In this document: piece after piece, positions 10,384 to 19,841 of the stretch | Numbering within the stretch: position 1 is the first letter of the stretch | Layout of the letters: each line of letters opens with the position of its first letter | Source of the DNA: Methanosarcina sp. DH2 | GTDB lineage: Archaea; Halobacteriota; Methanosarcinia; Methanosarcinales; Methanosarcinaceae | Assembly: GCF_020804225.1 (NCBI RefSeq) | Contig: NZ_WJBI01000017.1 | Location: forward strand, 17,179-81,178 | Length of the DNA: 64,000 nucleotides | Direction: 5' to 3' | Program-made: the position numbers and the translations under genes | Notes under the pieces: model-generated | What the model was told of the DNA's origin: nothing | What the model saw: the letters and a program-made list of their open reading frames with translations, nothing else | The model's database searches: none

Positions 10384-12303
10384 TTGAGGCTCTCAAATGG
10401 TTCTTTTGAACCTGCCAGGGGATCAACTATCAGTTCTACTGTATCAAACATTAATTCTACTTTATTAGACATTAGTTCTAATGTCTTGAAAATAACCATT
10501 GTTTTGCTATCTGTCCTTTTTCTGGTACCTTCGGTCAGTGCAGAGGGTTACACACTCGAAGAAGCGACAACGAATATAACTATTGACCCGAATGGTGTAG
10601 TTCACGTTGAAGAAGCAATCTCATACGCATTTGACAGAAATTATACCTATGTCTACAGAATGCTTAACACGTCGACAGGAGAATCTATTCAGAATATAGA
10701 GGGATACTGTTCGGACAATGCATGTAAATTCAGAGTTGAAACAATTCCTGAGGGCTGTAAATTAATAGGTGAGCTTCAGGAACCTGCTCCGAAAAATTTG
10801 ACATTCTTTATTTCTTACGACCATTACGGAGCAGTCAGAGTTCATAATGACGTCTCTGAGTTTCACAAGATCTGGGGAGAAGAATGGGAAAAACCTCTTG
10901 GAAGCTTCAAGGGAAGCATTACTTTTCCGGTGGACAACGGAAATGAAATCCGATACTGGACTCGTCCGGCTGTCTATACGCAGGAAGAGAGTATAGAAAA
11001 TAATGTCCTCAATTTAAGGACAAAAGAGATCCCCCCTTCTCACTTGTATAAAATCAGAGCGGTTTTTCCAAGAATCGAATCCCCAAACTCCAGCTTTGTT
11101 CAGGTAGATGATGCAGAAAAGCTTGAAGAAATATTAACTACTGAGAAAGAATATCAGCAGAAAGAGTTGAATTTAGAAAGCCTTTATAGAATAACTAGTT
11201 ACTTTTTGCTCTTTGTCCTAATATTTCCTTTCTTTATATACATTATATATGGAAAAGAGCTAAAAACAGATTACGAAGAGAAAACAGATTACGAGGAGAA
11301 AACAAATTATGAAAAGAAAATAAATTACGAAGAGAAGTATAAGAGAGAGCTGCCTGCAGATTCCAAACCTGCTGTAGTTAACGCCATCATGAAGGGGAGA
11401 ATGGGTATTCCCACAATGGATGGATTTACTGCTACGTTCATGGATCTTGCTAATCGTGGTTATATTTCTTTGCGAAATTTAAAACCCGAAGAGATAAGCT
11501 CATCACATATTCCAAAATCCGAGCCAGAAGACTTTATGATAGAACTTAACTATGATGTATATTCCAAAGCTAAAGGAAACCTGTCTGAACTGGAAGACTT
11601 TGAAGAAGATATACTTTACCTGTTAAAAGACCATGCTTCTGAAAGAAAAATCTCCTGGAAAGAACTTAGAAAGGAACTTGACGGTAGTATGGATTTTTAT
11701 CAATTTATTACTTCCTGGAGTAAAAAAGTTCAAACCCATACTGAAATTAATAGGTTCTTCCAATCAACAGGATATCTATATATGAAATGGTTTTCTCGAG
11801 GCATTTTAATAGCGGCAATTGTTTATTATATTACAATTTCCGGATATTTCCCTTCCGACGAGTTTCCCCGGGTGTCAAAGATTAATGCACTGACCGCTTT
11901 AATCGGTATTTTAGGGTTCTTTATGACAAAAAACTCCGGAATGTTCGTAAAGACATTCGGACGCTGGACCCCTGAAGGAAATCTCTACTATGAACGCTGG
12001 GATAATTTTAAAGAATATCTAACAGACCTTTCTGCTCTCAAAGAATACCCCCCTGAATCAATAAAGACCTGGGATTTATATCTGGTATATGCGGCTTCTC
12101 TTGGAGTTGCAAAGCAGGCTTTTCAAAATATGTCCCTGGTTGTTCCTTTTGAACAGCTTAAAGAGAGCTACTTCCGTCCAATAAGTTACTATTATAATCA
12201 GTCTGACCACAGATATGGAAATACCTGCTCTCCATACTGTCCAGACGGGGAAGGTGGCGATATAGGTGGTGGTCTTGGGAATAGGGGCGGCGGTGCTGAA
12301 TAA
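10384..12303 (+). CDS. DUF2207 membrane protein
   Basis: Membrane protein of 639 residues with unknown biochemical role. An N-terminal hydrophobic segment at about 34-53 (ending LVPSVSAEG) can act as a signal or anchor. It is followed by the extracytoplasmic DUF2207 domain (about 55-260), a membrane helix near 270-290, a charged stretch with four degenerate TDYEEK repeats (about 293-325), a cytoplasmic region, two membrane helices near 473-520, and a glycine-rich tail (GGDIGGGLGNRGGGAE). The TTG start is supported by GGTTGGAGG placed just upstream, the same arrangement as in the paralog at 12798. In many genomes DUF2207 proteins sit next to LemA proteins, as here. Confidence 0.85.
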   Translation: MRLSNGSFEPARGSTISSTVSNINSTLLDISSNVLKITIVLLSVLFLVPSVSAEGYTLEEATTNITIDPNGVVHVEEAISYAFDRNYTYVYRMLNTSTGESIQNIEGYCSDNACKFRVETIPEGCKLIGELQEPAPKNLTFFISYDHYGAVRVHNDVSEFHKIWGEEWEKPLGSFKGSITFPVDNGNEIRYWTRPAVYTQEESIENNVLNLRTKEIPPSHLYKIRAVFPRIESPNSSFVQVDDAEKLEEILTTEKEYQQKELNLESLYRITSYFLLFVLIFPFFIYIIYGKELKTDYEEKTDYEEKTNYEKKINYEEKYKRELPADSKPAVVNAIMKGRMGIPTMDGFTATFMDLANRGYISLRNLKPEEISSSHIPKSEPEDFMIELNYDVYSKAKGNLSELEDFEEDILYLLKDHASERKISWKELRKELDGSMDFYQFITSWSKKVQTHTEINRFFQSTGYLYMKWFSRGILIAAIVYYITISGYFPSDEFPRVSKINALTALIGILGFFMTKNSGMFVKTFGRWTPEGNLYYERWDNFKEYLTDLSALKEYPPESIKTWDLYLVYAASLGVAKQAFQNMSLVVPFEQLKESYFRPISYYYNQSDHRYGNTCSPYCPDGEGGDIGGGLGNRGGGAE

Positions 12304-12338
12304 GTACTCATGTTACCTAGAGAGCCACCGAAAAGAAA

Positions 12339-12413
12339 TATGAGAATCAACATGAGAATCAACATGAGAATCAACATGAGAATCAACATGAGAATCAACA
12401 TGAGAATCAACAG
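12339..12413. repeat. Tandem 12-bp repeat (ATGAGAATCAAC)
   Basis: Six or so copies of the 12-base unit ATGAGAATCAAC follow directly after the first DUF2207 gene. Because the unit is a multiple of three, it reads as a short repetitive peptide (MRIN) in one frame, but nothing suggests that it is translated. It probably arose by replication slippage. Confidence 0.85.
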
Positions 12414-12561
12414 GCCAGAATTAATCAGAACAGCCAGAATTAACCAGCTTTGGAATATGTTACAGTGCCGGGTTGCAGATTACAGGAAATCAAAAGCCTG
12501 ACCACTTAAACCGGATTTCTATCCATAGAGCTGATCCCAAAACTCATAACTACTTCTCTAA

Positions 12562-12621
12562 GAAAGGTTTGAAGAAAGGTTTGAAGAAAGGTTTAAAGAA
12601 AGGTTTAAAGAAAGGTCGAAA
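12562..12621. repeat. Tandem 12-bp repeat (AAAGGTTTGAAG)
   Basis: About five copies of AAAGGTTTGAAG or AAAGGTTTAAAG lie in the spacer between the two DUF2207 genes, 150 bases after a different 12-base tandem repeat. The unit resembles a ribosome binding site word (AAAGG), but no start codon arrangement makes use of it. Confidence 0.8.
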
Positions 12622-12797
12622 GATGCCATTAAGGCTGCCCTATAATAATCAACCGACTAACTGTGGACCACCAAAAAATCGAAAATAACAAAATATGCCT
12701 GTGCCTTTTTTTCCAACTTTTTGTTTTTTCCGATTTTTAAGAAAACTCTGGCAAAATATTAGTATTCTTAAAATAATATAGAGTTGGAGGAATCTGG

Positions 12798-14654
12798 TTG
12801 CGGCTTTTAAAAAGTTCTGTTGAACCTATCAGAAAAGCAAATATTAATTCTACGGTACTGAAAATAGCGATAATGACTGCTCTTCTGCTGGTTCTTCTCT
12901 GCCTTGTGCCCTCAGCCAGTGCAAGAGACTATGCGCTGGAAGGAGCAACAACGAATATAACTATAGATCCCTACGGCATAGTCCATGTTGAAGAATCGAT
13001 TTCATACACATTTGAAGGGAATTACAACGAAGTTTTCAGAATACTGGAGGTGTCTTCCGGGGAATCTATCCGGAATATAGAGGGGCATTGTTCAGATGAA
13101 GCATGTACCTTCAGAGTCGAACCTGCTTCCGAAGGGTATGAGTTGATAGGTGAACTTCCGACTCCCACCCCGGAAAAAGTGACTTTTTTTGTTTCCTACG
13201 ACCATTACGGCGCAGTCAAAGTCCACAGTGACATTTCCGAATTCCACTATAAGCTCTGGGGCGAAGAATGGGAAAAACCTCTGGGAAGCCTGAGAGGAAG
13301 CATCGCGCTCCCTGTGGAAAATGAAAGTGAGATCCAGTACTGGATCCATCCGGCTGGCTATACTCAGAATGCAAACGTGGAACAGAATATCCTCAGTTTA
13401 AAGACAAACGAAATTCCCTCCTACCAATGGTATGAAATCAGGGTTGCTTTTCCCAGAATTGAATCTCCCAATTCCAGTCTGGTCCAGATAGACGATGAAG
13501 AGGGACTTGAAGAAATATTAGCTATTGAGAACGAGTATAAAACAAAAGGCTCGATCTTAAAGAACCTTTATTATCTGACAATTTTGTTTGCTCTTCTTGT
13601 CCTGGCATTTCCTTTCTTCGTTTATTTCAGGTACGGAAGAGAGCCAAAAATAGATTATGAGGCGATATATGAGAGGGAACCACCTACAGATTCCAGGCCT
13701 GCCGTGGTCAATGCCATCATGCAGGGGAAAATAGGCACTCCTACAATGGACGGGTTTACTGCTACGGTTATGAACCTTGCTAACCTTGGTTACATTTCTC
13801 TTCTCACTATTAAATCAGAAGAAAACGGGGCATTCGGTCTGTTCAAATCCGAATCCGAAGATATTTTAATTGAACTTGTCAGCCCCAAATCATATGCAAA
13901 AGCTCAAGGAAACCTCCCTGAACTGGCAGATTTCGAGAAAGACGTGTTCAATTTATTGAAAAAACATGCTTCCGGAAATAAAATCTCATGGGATAAACTG
14001 AAAAAAGAACTTGGAAGAGGAACTGATTTCTATCAATTTATGCTCGCCTGGAATAAAAAGGTTGAAAGGCATATTGTAATTGAGAAATTCTTCCGGTCCA
14101 CAGGGAACACATATATGAGTATTTTCGGTATAGTAACTTTAATAGCTGCAATTGTTTATTTTATTGCACTCTCTAACTATTTCCCTTCAAATTCATTTCC
14201 CCTTGTATCAAGCATGAATATACTGGTGATTTTAAGCGGGTTTTTCGGGCTGGTTATGATAATTTTCTCCGGGGCATTCGAAAAGGTACTGGGACGCTGG
14301 ACTCCTGAAGGAAGGCTCTATTATAAACGCTGGACCAACTTTGAAAAATATCTTACCGATTTTTCTGCGCTCAAAGAGCACCCCCCGGAATCGATAAAGA
14401 TCTGGGATTCTTATCTGGTGTATGCAACTGCTCTGGGAGTTGCAGAAGAAGTTCTTAAAAACATGTCTTTAGTCGTCCCTTCTGAACAGCTGAAAGCGAG
14501 TCACTTTTATTATGTGCACCACAGTTACGGCCAGTTCGGTTCCGGCTTCGGGAGAGCCTACTCATCATCCGCCCCATCTTCAAGCGGAAGTGGAGGCGGT
14601 GGAGTAGGCGGCGTGGGCGGCGGTTCGGGTGGAGGCGGCGGCGGTGCCCGATAA
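12798..14654 (+). CDS. DUF2207 membrane protein (paralog)
   Basis: Second DUF2207 protein, 618 residues, clearly duplicated from its upstream neighbour: shared stretches include EEATTNITIDPNG-like, SYDHYGAVKVHSD, GEEWEKPLGS and RWTPEGRLYY. Layout: N-terminal hydrophobic segment about 20-42, extracytoplasmic domain to about 250, membrane helix about 255-278, cytoplasmic part, two membrane helices about 450-500, and a C-terminal tail very rich in glycine and serine after residue 590. The TTG start follows GTTGGAGG with the same spacing as in the first copy. Unlike the first copy it lacks the TDYEEK repeat insert. A LemA gene begins 21-30 bases after its stop, so the two are probably co-transcribed. 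Confidence 0.85.
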   Translation: MRLLKSSVEPIRKANINSTVLKIAIMTALLLVLLCLVPSASARDYALEGATTNITIDPYGIVHVEESISYTFEGNYNEVFRILEVSSGESIRNIEGHCSDEACTFRVEPASEGYELIGELPTPTPEKVTFFVSYDHYGAVKVHSDISEFHYKLWGEEWEKPLGSLRGSIALPVENESEIQYWIHPAGYTQNANVEQNILSLKTNEIPSYQWYEIRVAFPRIESPNSSLVQIDDEEGLEEILAIENEYKTKGSILKNLYYLTILFALLVLAFPFFVYFRYGREPKIDYEAIYEREPPTDSRPAVVNAIMQGKIGTPTMDGFTATVMNLANLGYISLLTIKSEENGAFGLFKSESEDILIELVSPKSYAKAQGNLPELADFEKDVFNLLKKHASGNKISWDKLKKELGRGTDFYQFMLAWNKKVERHIVIEKFFRSTGNTYMSIFGIVTLIAAIVYFIALSNYFPSNSFPLVSSMNILVILSGFFGLVMIIFSGAFEKVLGRWTPEGRLYYKRWTNFEKYLTDFSALKEHPPESIKIWDSYLVYATALGVAEEVLKNMSLVVPSEQLKASHFYYVHHSYGQFGSGFGRAYSSSAPSSSGSGGGGVGGVGGGSGGGGGGAR

Positions 14655-14675
14655 AACTATTTTGATAAACGGACG

Positions 14676-15233
14676 GTGGTCTATTTGATAGCAGAAATTC
14701 TGGTAGTAGCAGTAATAATTCTCGGTTTGCTCTTCGTTATAATTTACAATGACCTTATAAAGCAAAGAAACAGGGTAGAAAATGCCTGGGCTCAGATAGA
14801 AGTCCAGCTAAAAAGGCGCTATGACCTTATCCCTAACCTGGTAGAAACAGTTAAAGGGTATGCAAAACACGAAAAAACCCTTTTAGAAAACATTACAAAA
14901 GCCAGGGCTGCAGTAATGTCTGCAAATAACGTACATGAAACGGCAGAAGCATCAAATTACCTTTCTTCCACCCTTAAGTCCCTCTTTGCAGTTGCAGAAA
15001 ATTATCCTGACCTGAAAGCCAACCAGAATTTTATGCAGCTCCAGAAAGACCTTATGGAAACCGAAAACAAAATTGCCTATGCAAGACAGTTTTATAATGA
15101 TACGGTTATGAAATACAACATCAGTATTCAGACAATTCCAAAAAATATTGTTGCTTCTATCACGGGATTCCAGAAAAAAGAGTTATTTGAAACCCTGCAA
15201 GCAGAATGGGAAACCCCGAAAGTTGAGTTCTGA
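14676..15233 (+). CDS. LemA family protein
   Basis: Small membrane-anchored helical protein of the LemA family, 185 residues. One N-terminal membrane helix ([15 protein letters not shown]) is followed by the family signature [41 protein letters not shown] and, near the end, [19 protein letters not shown]. The function of LemA proteins is poorly known; genomic pairing with DUF2207 proteins, seen here, suggests a shared envelope role. The open frame can start at GTG 14676, but TTG 14685 follows GGACGGTGG at the spacing used by the two DUF2207 genes, so the shorter 182-residue form is equally likely. Confidence 0.9.
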   Translation: MVYLIAEILVVAVIILGLLFVIIYNDLIKQRNRVENAWAQIEVQLKRRYDLIPNLVETVKGYAKHEKTLLENITKARAAVMSANNVHETAEASNYLSSTLKSLFAVAENYPDLKANQNFMQLQKDLMETENKIAYARQFYNDTVMKYNISIQTIPKNIVASITGFQKKELFETLQAEWETPKVEF

Positions 15234-15339
15234 TATCGTGTGCTGGCTCAGATTACTGGCTCAGTCACTTATTTTTTTATTTAGTTTATTTTTTGGTTTA
15301 CTTTTTTTGGATCTCTGATCAGTTCCCAGAGTTACTCTA

Positions 15340-15862
15340 CTTGTGAACCTTTTAACTCTAAGGCGAGAAGTCCCCTTCCTCGACAGGTCGGATTTATCCG
15401 AGATGGCAGGTGGGGGATGAAAGCCGTCAACTTTCACACCTTCTATTGTTATTGATTCCATAAATTTTCTTATACTTTCAACTCTTATTGCATGTTATCC
15501 GTAGCTCTTCCTCGCCCTCGTGGTAACAAAGTAGGGAATAGCCGGAACTGTCAGGTACAAACTTTCTGAACTTAGACTATAAGGTTCGTCGAAGAAGTTT
15601 CGAAGGTAAAAGTTTGAACGGTGAACAGTAGAGCTTGACTGAGTATCTCGCAATTGAAGGTTGTGAAACCTATTGCAAAATGCTCTGTGGACGAGCTTTC
15701 GGTAGCTTGCTACTGGAAATCTACGATAAACAGGTTTATTGAGGAATTGAGGATCTTTGAGATCCAAAGGCATATGAGATAATGTACTCGTAGGAAGCTC
15801 ATCCCTCGAAACTGAGCCGGAAGGCGAAGAATTCAGGGAGGAGTAGTTCACACACGTTTTCA
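15340..15862. mobile_element. Probable decayed IS200/IS605-type element (no intact tnpB)
   Basis: Two segments look like ends or guide-RNA scaffold parts of IS200/IS605-family elements. The first, about 15360-15435, contains GGCGAGAAGTCCCCTTCCTC, a small stem TCGGATTTATCCGA and GGTGGGGGATGAAAGCCG, resembling the subterminal hairpin of such elements. The second, about 15780-15852, contains AGGAAGCTCATCCC, GAGCCGGAAGGCGAAGAATT and AGGGAGGAGTAGTTCAC, resembling a TnpB reRNA scaffold end. Between them no intact transposase frame remains. The recognition is from memory of the family, not from an alignment, so it is tentative. Confidence 0.35.
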
Positions 15863-15879
15863 ATCATCCTTACTTACTC

Positions 15880-15990
15880 GTTTCTTTTTCTTTTTTGTCT
15901 GCAAAGCCGCTTTCTTTCGTCGAGCGTACAAGAATGGTCAGGTATAGCTAATACTATGTACAGGTCATAAAAGAAATCCTCCACCCCGGA
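15880..15990. repeat. Repeat family B (degenerate copy)
   Basis: A degenerate copy of the dispersed repeat that I call B: a T/C-rich run, then a short segment with AAAGCCGCTTTCTTTCGTCGAGCGT and a block ending in GGTCAGGTATAGCTAAT. Better copies lie at 16311, 37630, 40112, 41990, 43866 and 44695. No coding potential is seen. Confidence 0.5.
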
Positions 15991-16076
15991 AACGTCTTTT
16001 TAATTCACATGGCATCGAATTCCTCCGCCAGCCTGTCTGGCGGGCTTTCCCATAAAGAAGAAAGAGTTAAGAGAAT

Positions 16077-16150
16077 ACAAAATAAAGAAGACAAATAAAG
16101 AAGACAAATAAAGAAGACAAATAAAGAAGACAAATAAAGAAGATAAATAA
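16077..16150. repeat. Tandem 13-bp repeat (AAATAAAGAAGAC)
   Basis: Five near-perfect copies of AAATAAAGAAGAC. The 13-base period is not a multiple of three, so this is not a coding repeat. It lies between two copies of the B repeat family in a gene-free stretch. Confidence 0.85.
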
Positions 16151-16310
16151 AATGAAGCTTGAAAGAGACTGAAATGCTCCTCTTGTTTTCAAATAGTCTG
16201 TTTTTTCTGTTCTAAAGCTTACCATTTTTTTATTTCACATTATTTTCCGGCGTTTTCCTGTTTTTCTGTGGATATCCGGTTTCATCAGGTGATTTTTACT
16301 TTTTGATTTC

Positions 16311-16440
16311 TTATTTTTTTCTTTCTCTTCTTTTTAGGAAAGGCCGCTCTTCTGCGTCGAACGTGACAGGAATGACCTGGTACAGCGAATAGGGCTGTAA
16401 GGGTCAAAAAGTTATAATTTATTCTCTTGAATGAAGTTCA
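16311..16440. repeat. Repeat family B
   Basis: T-rich lead-in followed by GGAAAGGCCGCTCTTCTGCG and TCGAACGTGACAGGAATGAC, then GTACAGCGAATAGGGCTGTAA and TTATAATTTATTCTCTTGAA. The same succession is found at 40112-40235 and 43866-43990. It is directly followed by a family A hairpin array, as at 43866, so B and A behave as a composite. Confidence 0.75.
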
Positions 16441-16456
16441 CTGCTATAAGCCATAG

Positions 16457-16699
16457 ATTGGTCCTTTTGAGCGAAACGAAAAGGACCTTGTTGCTGTTGC
16501 ACTTGCAGTGCAAGTCCCAGAAAGTCTCTGATTTCCTGTGATCCCGAAGCGAAATTAGGGAAGTAAAATCTGTGATTTTATAAATTAGTCTGCTTGAGCG
16601 AGCGAAGCGAGTGAAACAGACCTCGTGCTCCCGAAGCGAAACTCGGGAAGCGAAACTCGGGAAGCGAAACTTGGGAAGCGAAACTCGGGAAGTGCAGCC
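16457..16699. repeat. Multi-hairpin repeat array, family A (copy 1)
   Basis: A string of short palindromes: GGTCCTTTTGAGC...AAAAGGACC, TTGCACTTGCAGTGCAA, a stem built on AGGAAAT/ATTTCCT-like arms, AGTCTG...CAGAC with an internal GAGCGAGCGAAGCGAG, and then four repeats of CCCGAAGCGAAACTCGGG type. Every hairpin has GCGAA or a related sequence in its loop. The same array recurs at six other places in the window, on both strands. Confidence 0.85.
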
Positions 16700-16889
16700 G
16701 GTAAGTAGTCAATAGATTAATATTACTCAAGGGCAAGCTGAATTGTATCTCTTATCTATTCTATCCCGCGCCGCACATTTGAGCTGTTAAGCTTGGATCA
16801 GGTCAAAGCATAATCTTCATCTGCATCGGAAAAATAAAAAATTAAATATTAGCTCCAAATATTAGCCCCGATGTGGACTAGCAAAACAT

Positions 16890-16917
16890 GATGTATATAA
16901 ATGTGAAATAAAGTGGA
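16890..16917 (+). promoter_or_regulatory. Probable TATA box and ribosome binding site of the helicase gene
   Basis: ATGTATATAAATG at 16891-16903 fits an archaeal TATA box, and GTGGAGTC at about 16913-16920 is a plausible ribosome binding site before the ATG at 16926. The TATA-to-ATG distance is so short that transcription would begin almost at the start codon, so either the mRNA is nearly leaderless or another promoter further upstream is used. Confidence 0.4.
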
Positions 16918-16925
16918 GTCGAAAA

Positions 16926-19676
16926 ATGGAAATTTCCCGCCTGCTAAATGAAATAAAAGCTTCCAGTCGCTATGAAAACCAGATAGTTCATATTGAAGAA
17001 ACACCCTCGAGGAATGCGCTTTATTCACCTCTTGAGCTTAAGGCACAGATTAAAGCTGCCCTTTCAGGCATCGGGATTGAAGCCCTGTATTCCCACCAGG
17101 TTGAAGCGATCGAAGAGGTTAGGGAAGGAAAAGACATAGTGCTCTGCACAAGTACGGCAAGTGGAAAGTCCCTTACTTACATGATCCCTATTTTTGAAAC
17201 TATTATGAAAGGACCTGAGACTACTGCCCTTTATATCTCTCCTCTCAATGCCCTTGTAAACGATCAGTTGAAAGCTTTTCTTGAATTTGAAGGGGCACTT
17301 AATTCCGGGGCAGGTATAGCCCGTTATACCGGCGCCCTGACTGCAGCCCAGAAACGGGAAATCAGGGAAGGGCAGACGAATATTGTGTTCACAAACCCTG
17401 AAATGGTACACATGAGTTTCCTTGCCTGGCACCATCTCTGGAGGCGTTTTTTTTCAAACCTCAAATTCATTGTTGTTGACGAGAGCCATTACTACAGGGG
17501 AGTTATAGGGAGCAATATGGCAAATGTGCTCAGAAGGCTTCTCAGGGTTGCGGAATACTATGGGGCTTCCCCGCAGTTTATCTGCTGTTCGGCAACCATA
17601 GGAAACCCGAAAGAGCATACCGAAACCCTCCTGGGGAGAGGGGCAGAGGTGGTTGAGAATAACGGGTCTTCACATGGTCCCCAGAAATTCGTGTTCTGGA
17701 ACCCTCCACTTTACCTTAACGGGAGAGGGTCTACGATCAGGAAAAGCAGCTTTTCCGAAACTTCAACTCTTTTCACGCGGGCAGTCCAGGCTGGGCTCCA
17801 GACACTTGCCTTTACGCGGTCAAGGCAGGGAGTGGAACGCATGTATAAAAGCTGCAGGGAACTTTTAAGAGAACGTGGTCTATCTTCTGCAGTCTGCTCT
17901 TACAGGAGCGGCTATTTTGAGCGGGAAAGGGAAGAAATCGAAAAAAAGATGAATTCGGGAGAGCTCAGGGGCGTTATTTCAACAAACGCCCTCGAACTCG
18001 GAATAGATATCGGAGGGCTTGATGCCTGCATTCTTGACGGCTATCCCGGTACGGTCATGAGCGCAAGGCAACAGGCGGGAAGGGCAGGCAGGAGCGGAAA
18101 CGAAAGTCTTGTCCTTATGGTAGCCGGCACAAATGCCCTTGACCAGTATTATATGAGAAATCCGGACGACTTTTTTGCAAGGAGCAGCGAAAACGCAGTT
18201 CTTAACCCTAAAAACCCCTATATCCTTGCAGGGCACCTGCTCTGCGCAGCAAAAGAAATTCCTCTCAGGGCATCCGATGAAAAGTACTTTGGCAAAGGGT
18301 ATTCAAGAGTTGTCGAGCTTCTGGAAGCCGAAGGGTTGCTTGCAGGCAGTGATATGAAGTATTCCACTGACCCCTTTCCTTATAAACACGTCTCTCTGCG
18401 GGGGATAGATAACAATACTTACTCTCTTCTTGCCTTTGAAGGGGAGAAGAGCTTTCCCCTCGAAAAGGACATAGAGGAGACACTGGCTTTCCGGGAGTGT
18501 CATCCGGGTGCGGTCTACATGCACAGAGGGGAACCCTTCTACATAAACAGGATCGACCATGATAAAAGGGAGATCCATGCCATAAAAACACACGACAGCT
18601 ATTACACAAAACCCATGATAGATTCGTCAGTCCTGGTGCAGGAGACCTATGCGGTAAAGCCGCTCCTGCACGCTCCTGAGGTAGAGGTCGGGCTTGGGGA
18701 AGTAGAGGTAACTGATAGGATAATAGGTTACAGGAAAATCAGGACCCATAGCGACGAGATCATGAGTGCACATGACCTTGAAATGCCTCCGATAACTCTC
18801 CAGACAGTTGCCCTCTGGCTTAAACTTCCAGACAGGCTTCAGGAATTGATCGGAAAGCATAAGCTTGACTTTGCAGGCGGGATCCATGCTGTCGAGCATG
18901 CAATGATTTCCATGTACCCTCTGCACCTGCTAGTGGACAGGAGTGATGTAGGCGGGGTTTCAACTCCGTCCCATCCTGACCTTGGAGGCAAAAGCGGGAT
19001 TTTTATCTACGATGGACACAGGGGAGGGGTCGGATATGCCGAAAAGGGCTATGACCTGATCGAAGAGGTACTGGACGGCACCTTAAAAGCCATTGAAAGC
19101 TGCCCCTGCGAAAGCGGTTGCCCTGGCTGTATCCAGTCTCCCAAATGCGGAAACAATAACGAACCCCTTGACAAGCACGCTGCAATTATGCTCCTGCACG
19201 AACTCCTGGGAAAAGTCCCCTACATCCCGCCCGAAAAAAAAGAAAAACACCTTTCCGAAGCCAGAGCCCTCAAGCAGAGCTCGCAAAAAACGGATTCCGG
19301 GGATGCCCTTGACAGAGTCAGGAAGCAGCTCAGGCGGGAAACCATAAAACAGGAACCTCAGGCAGGGCAGGAGAAAAAGGAAAAGACATTCATTGCCACG
19401 GACGAAAATGGGGGAATGATCGGAGTTGTTTCAGCCCCTGCTCCGGAAAAAGCTGTGGTAAAAATATTCCAGCAGAAGTTCAGGGGAAACGAAGAACCTG
19501 CAAAGGAGAAGCCCCTGGAAATCCGTATCCGTGACCTTGGGGCAGGCAGTGATTATAACTTCAGGGTATGGATTGAAATTTCCGAAAATAAAGAGAATGA
19601 GAATATTGACGAAGATGTTAACGAAAAGGATGGAAAAAAGGTTGTGAAGAAACTGATTATCAGGAAAGTAAACTGA
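16926..19676 (+). CDS. DEAD/DEAH-box helicase with DUF1998 domain (YprA/MrfA-like)
   Basis: ATP-dependent superfamily 2 DNA helicase of 916 residues. The core shows Walker A STASGKS (about 76-82), the DEAH-type motif DESH (about 185), SAT in CCSATIGN (about 219-226), and the C-terminal helicase motif QQAGRAGR (near 380). The DUF1998 zinc-cluster domain carries CPCESGCPGCIQSPKCG at about 726-742, four-cysteine motif as in the Bacillus mitomycin-repair helicase MrfA (YprA). A role in DNA repair is inferred from that family. An unusual extra tail after about residue 790 is highly charged and ends in a lysine/glutamate-rich segment (EIRIRDLGAGSDYNFRVWIE then a low-complexity stretch). No MrfB-like exonuclease gene is adjacent. 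Confidence 0.87.
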   Translation: MEISRLLNEIKASSRYENQIVHIEETPSRNALYSPLELKAQIKAALSGIGIEALYSHQVEAIEEVREGKDIVLCTSTASGKSLTYMIPIFETIMKGPETTALYISPLNALVNDQLKAFLEFEGALNSGAGIARYTGALTAAQKREIREGQTNIVFTNPEMVHMSFLAWHHLWRRFFSNLKFIVVDESHYYRGVIGSNMANVLRRLLRVAEYYGASPQFICCSATIGNPKEHTETLLGRGAEVVENNGSSHGPQKFVFWNPPLYLNGRGSTIRKSSFSETSTLFTRAVQAGLQTLAFTRSRQGVERMYKSCRELLRERGLSSAVCSYRSGYFEREREEIEKKMNSGELRGVISTNALELGIDIGGLDACILDGYPGTVMSARQQAGRAGRSGNESLVLMVAGTNALDQYYMRNPDDFFARSSENAVLNPKNPYILAGHLLCAAKEIPLRASDEKYFGKGYSRVVELLEAEGLLAGSDMKYSTDPFPYKHVSLRGIDNNTYSLLAFEGEKSFPLEKDIEETLAFRECHPGAVYMHRGEPFYINRIDHDKREIHAIKTHDSYYTKPMIDSSVLVQETYAVKPLLHAPEVEVGLGEVEVTDRIIGYRKIRTHSDEIMSAHDLEMPPITLQTVALWLKLPDRLQELIGKHKLDFAGGIHAVEHAMISMYPLHLLVDRSDVGGVSTPSHPDLGGKSGIFIYDGHRGGVGYAEKGYDLIEEVLDGTLKAIESCPCESGCPGCIQSPKCGNNNEPLDKHAAIMLLHELLGKVPYIPPEKKEKHLSEARALKQSSQKTDSGDALDRVRKQLRRETIKQEPQAGQEKKEKTFIATDENGGMIGVVSAPAPEKAVVKIFQQKFRGNEEPAKEKPLEIRIRDLGAGSDYNFRVWIEISENKENENIDEDVNEKDGKKVVKKLIIRKVN

Positions 19677-19841
19677 TAAATAACAGGCCTGATAATAGTT
19701 CTCAAATCTGGCCATCAAGGCTAAGGGGTTGACTTTATCATAAAGATTTGTTTGCCATATTTGATCAATTGCTTCCGATTTGCTCCTTAGCCCTGACTTT
19801 ACTGATTTTCGGTTTTTCACTGATTTTTCAATTTAAGATAT

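Noticed and set aside
12339..12413. Possible CRISPR array
   Set aside because: The 12-base units are directly adjacent with no spacers. The same applies to the tandem repeats at 12562, 16077, 33277 and 45662.
15495..15863. Minus-strand frame of 122 codons in the gap after lemA
   Set aside because: Composition is not coding-like, and the same stretch looks like debris of an IS605-type element.
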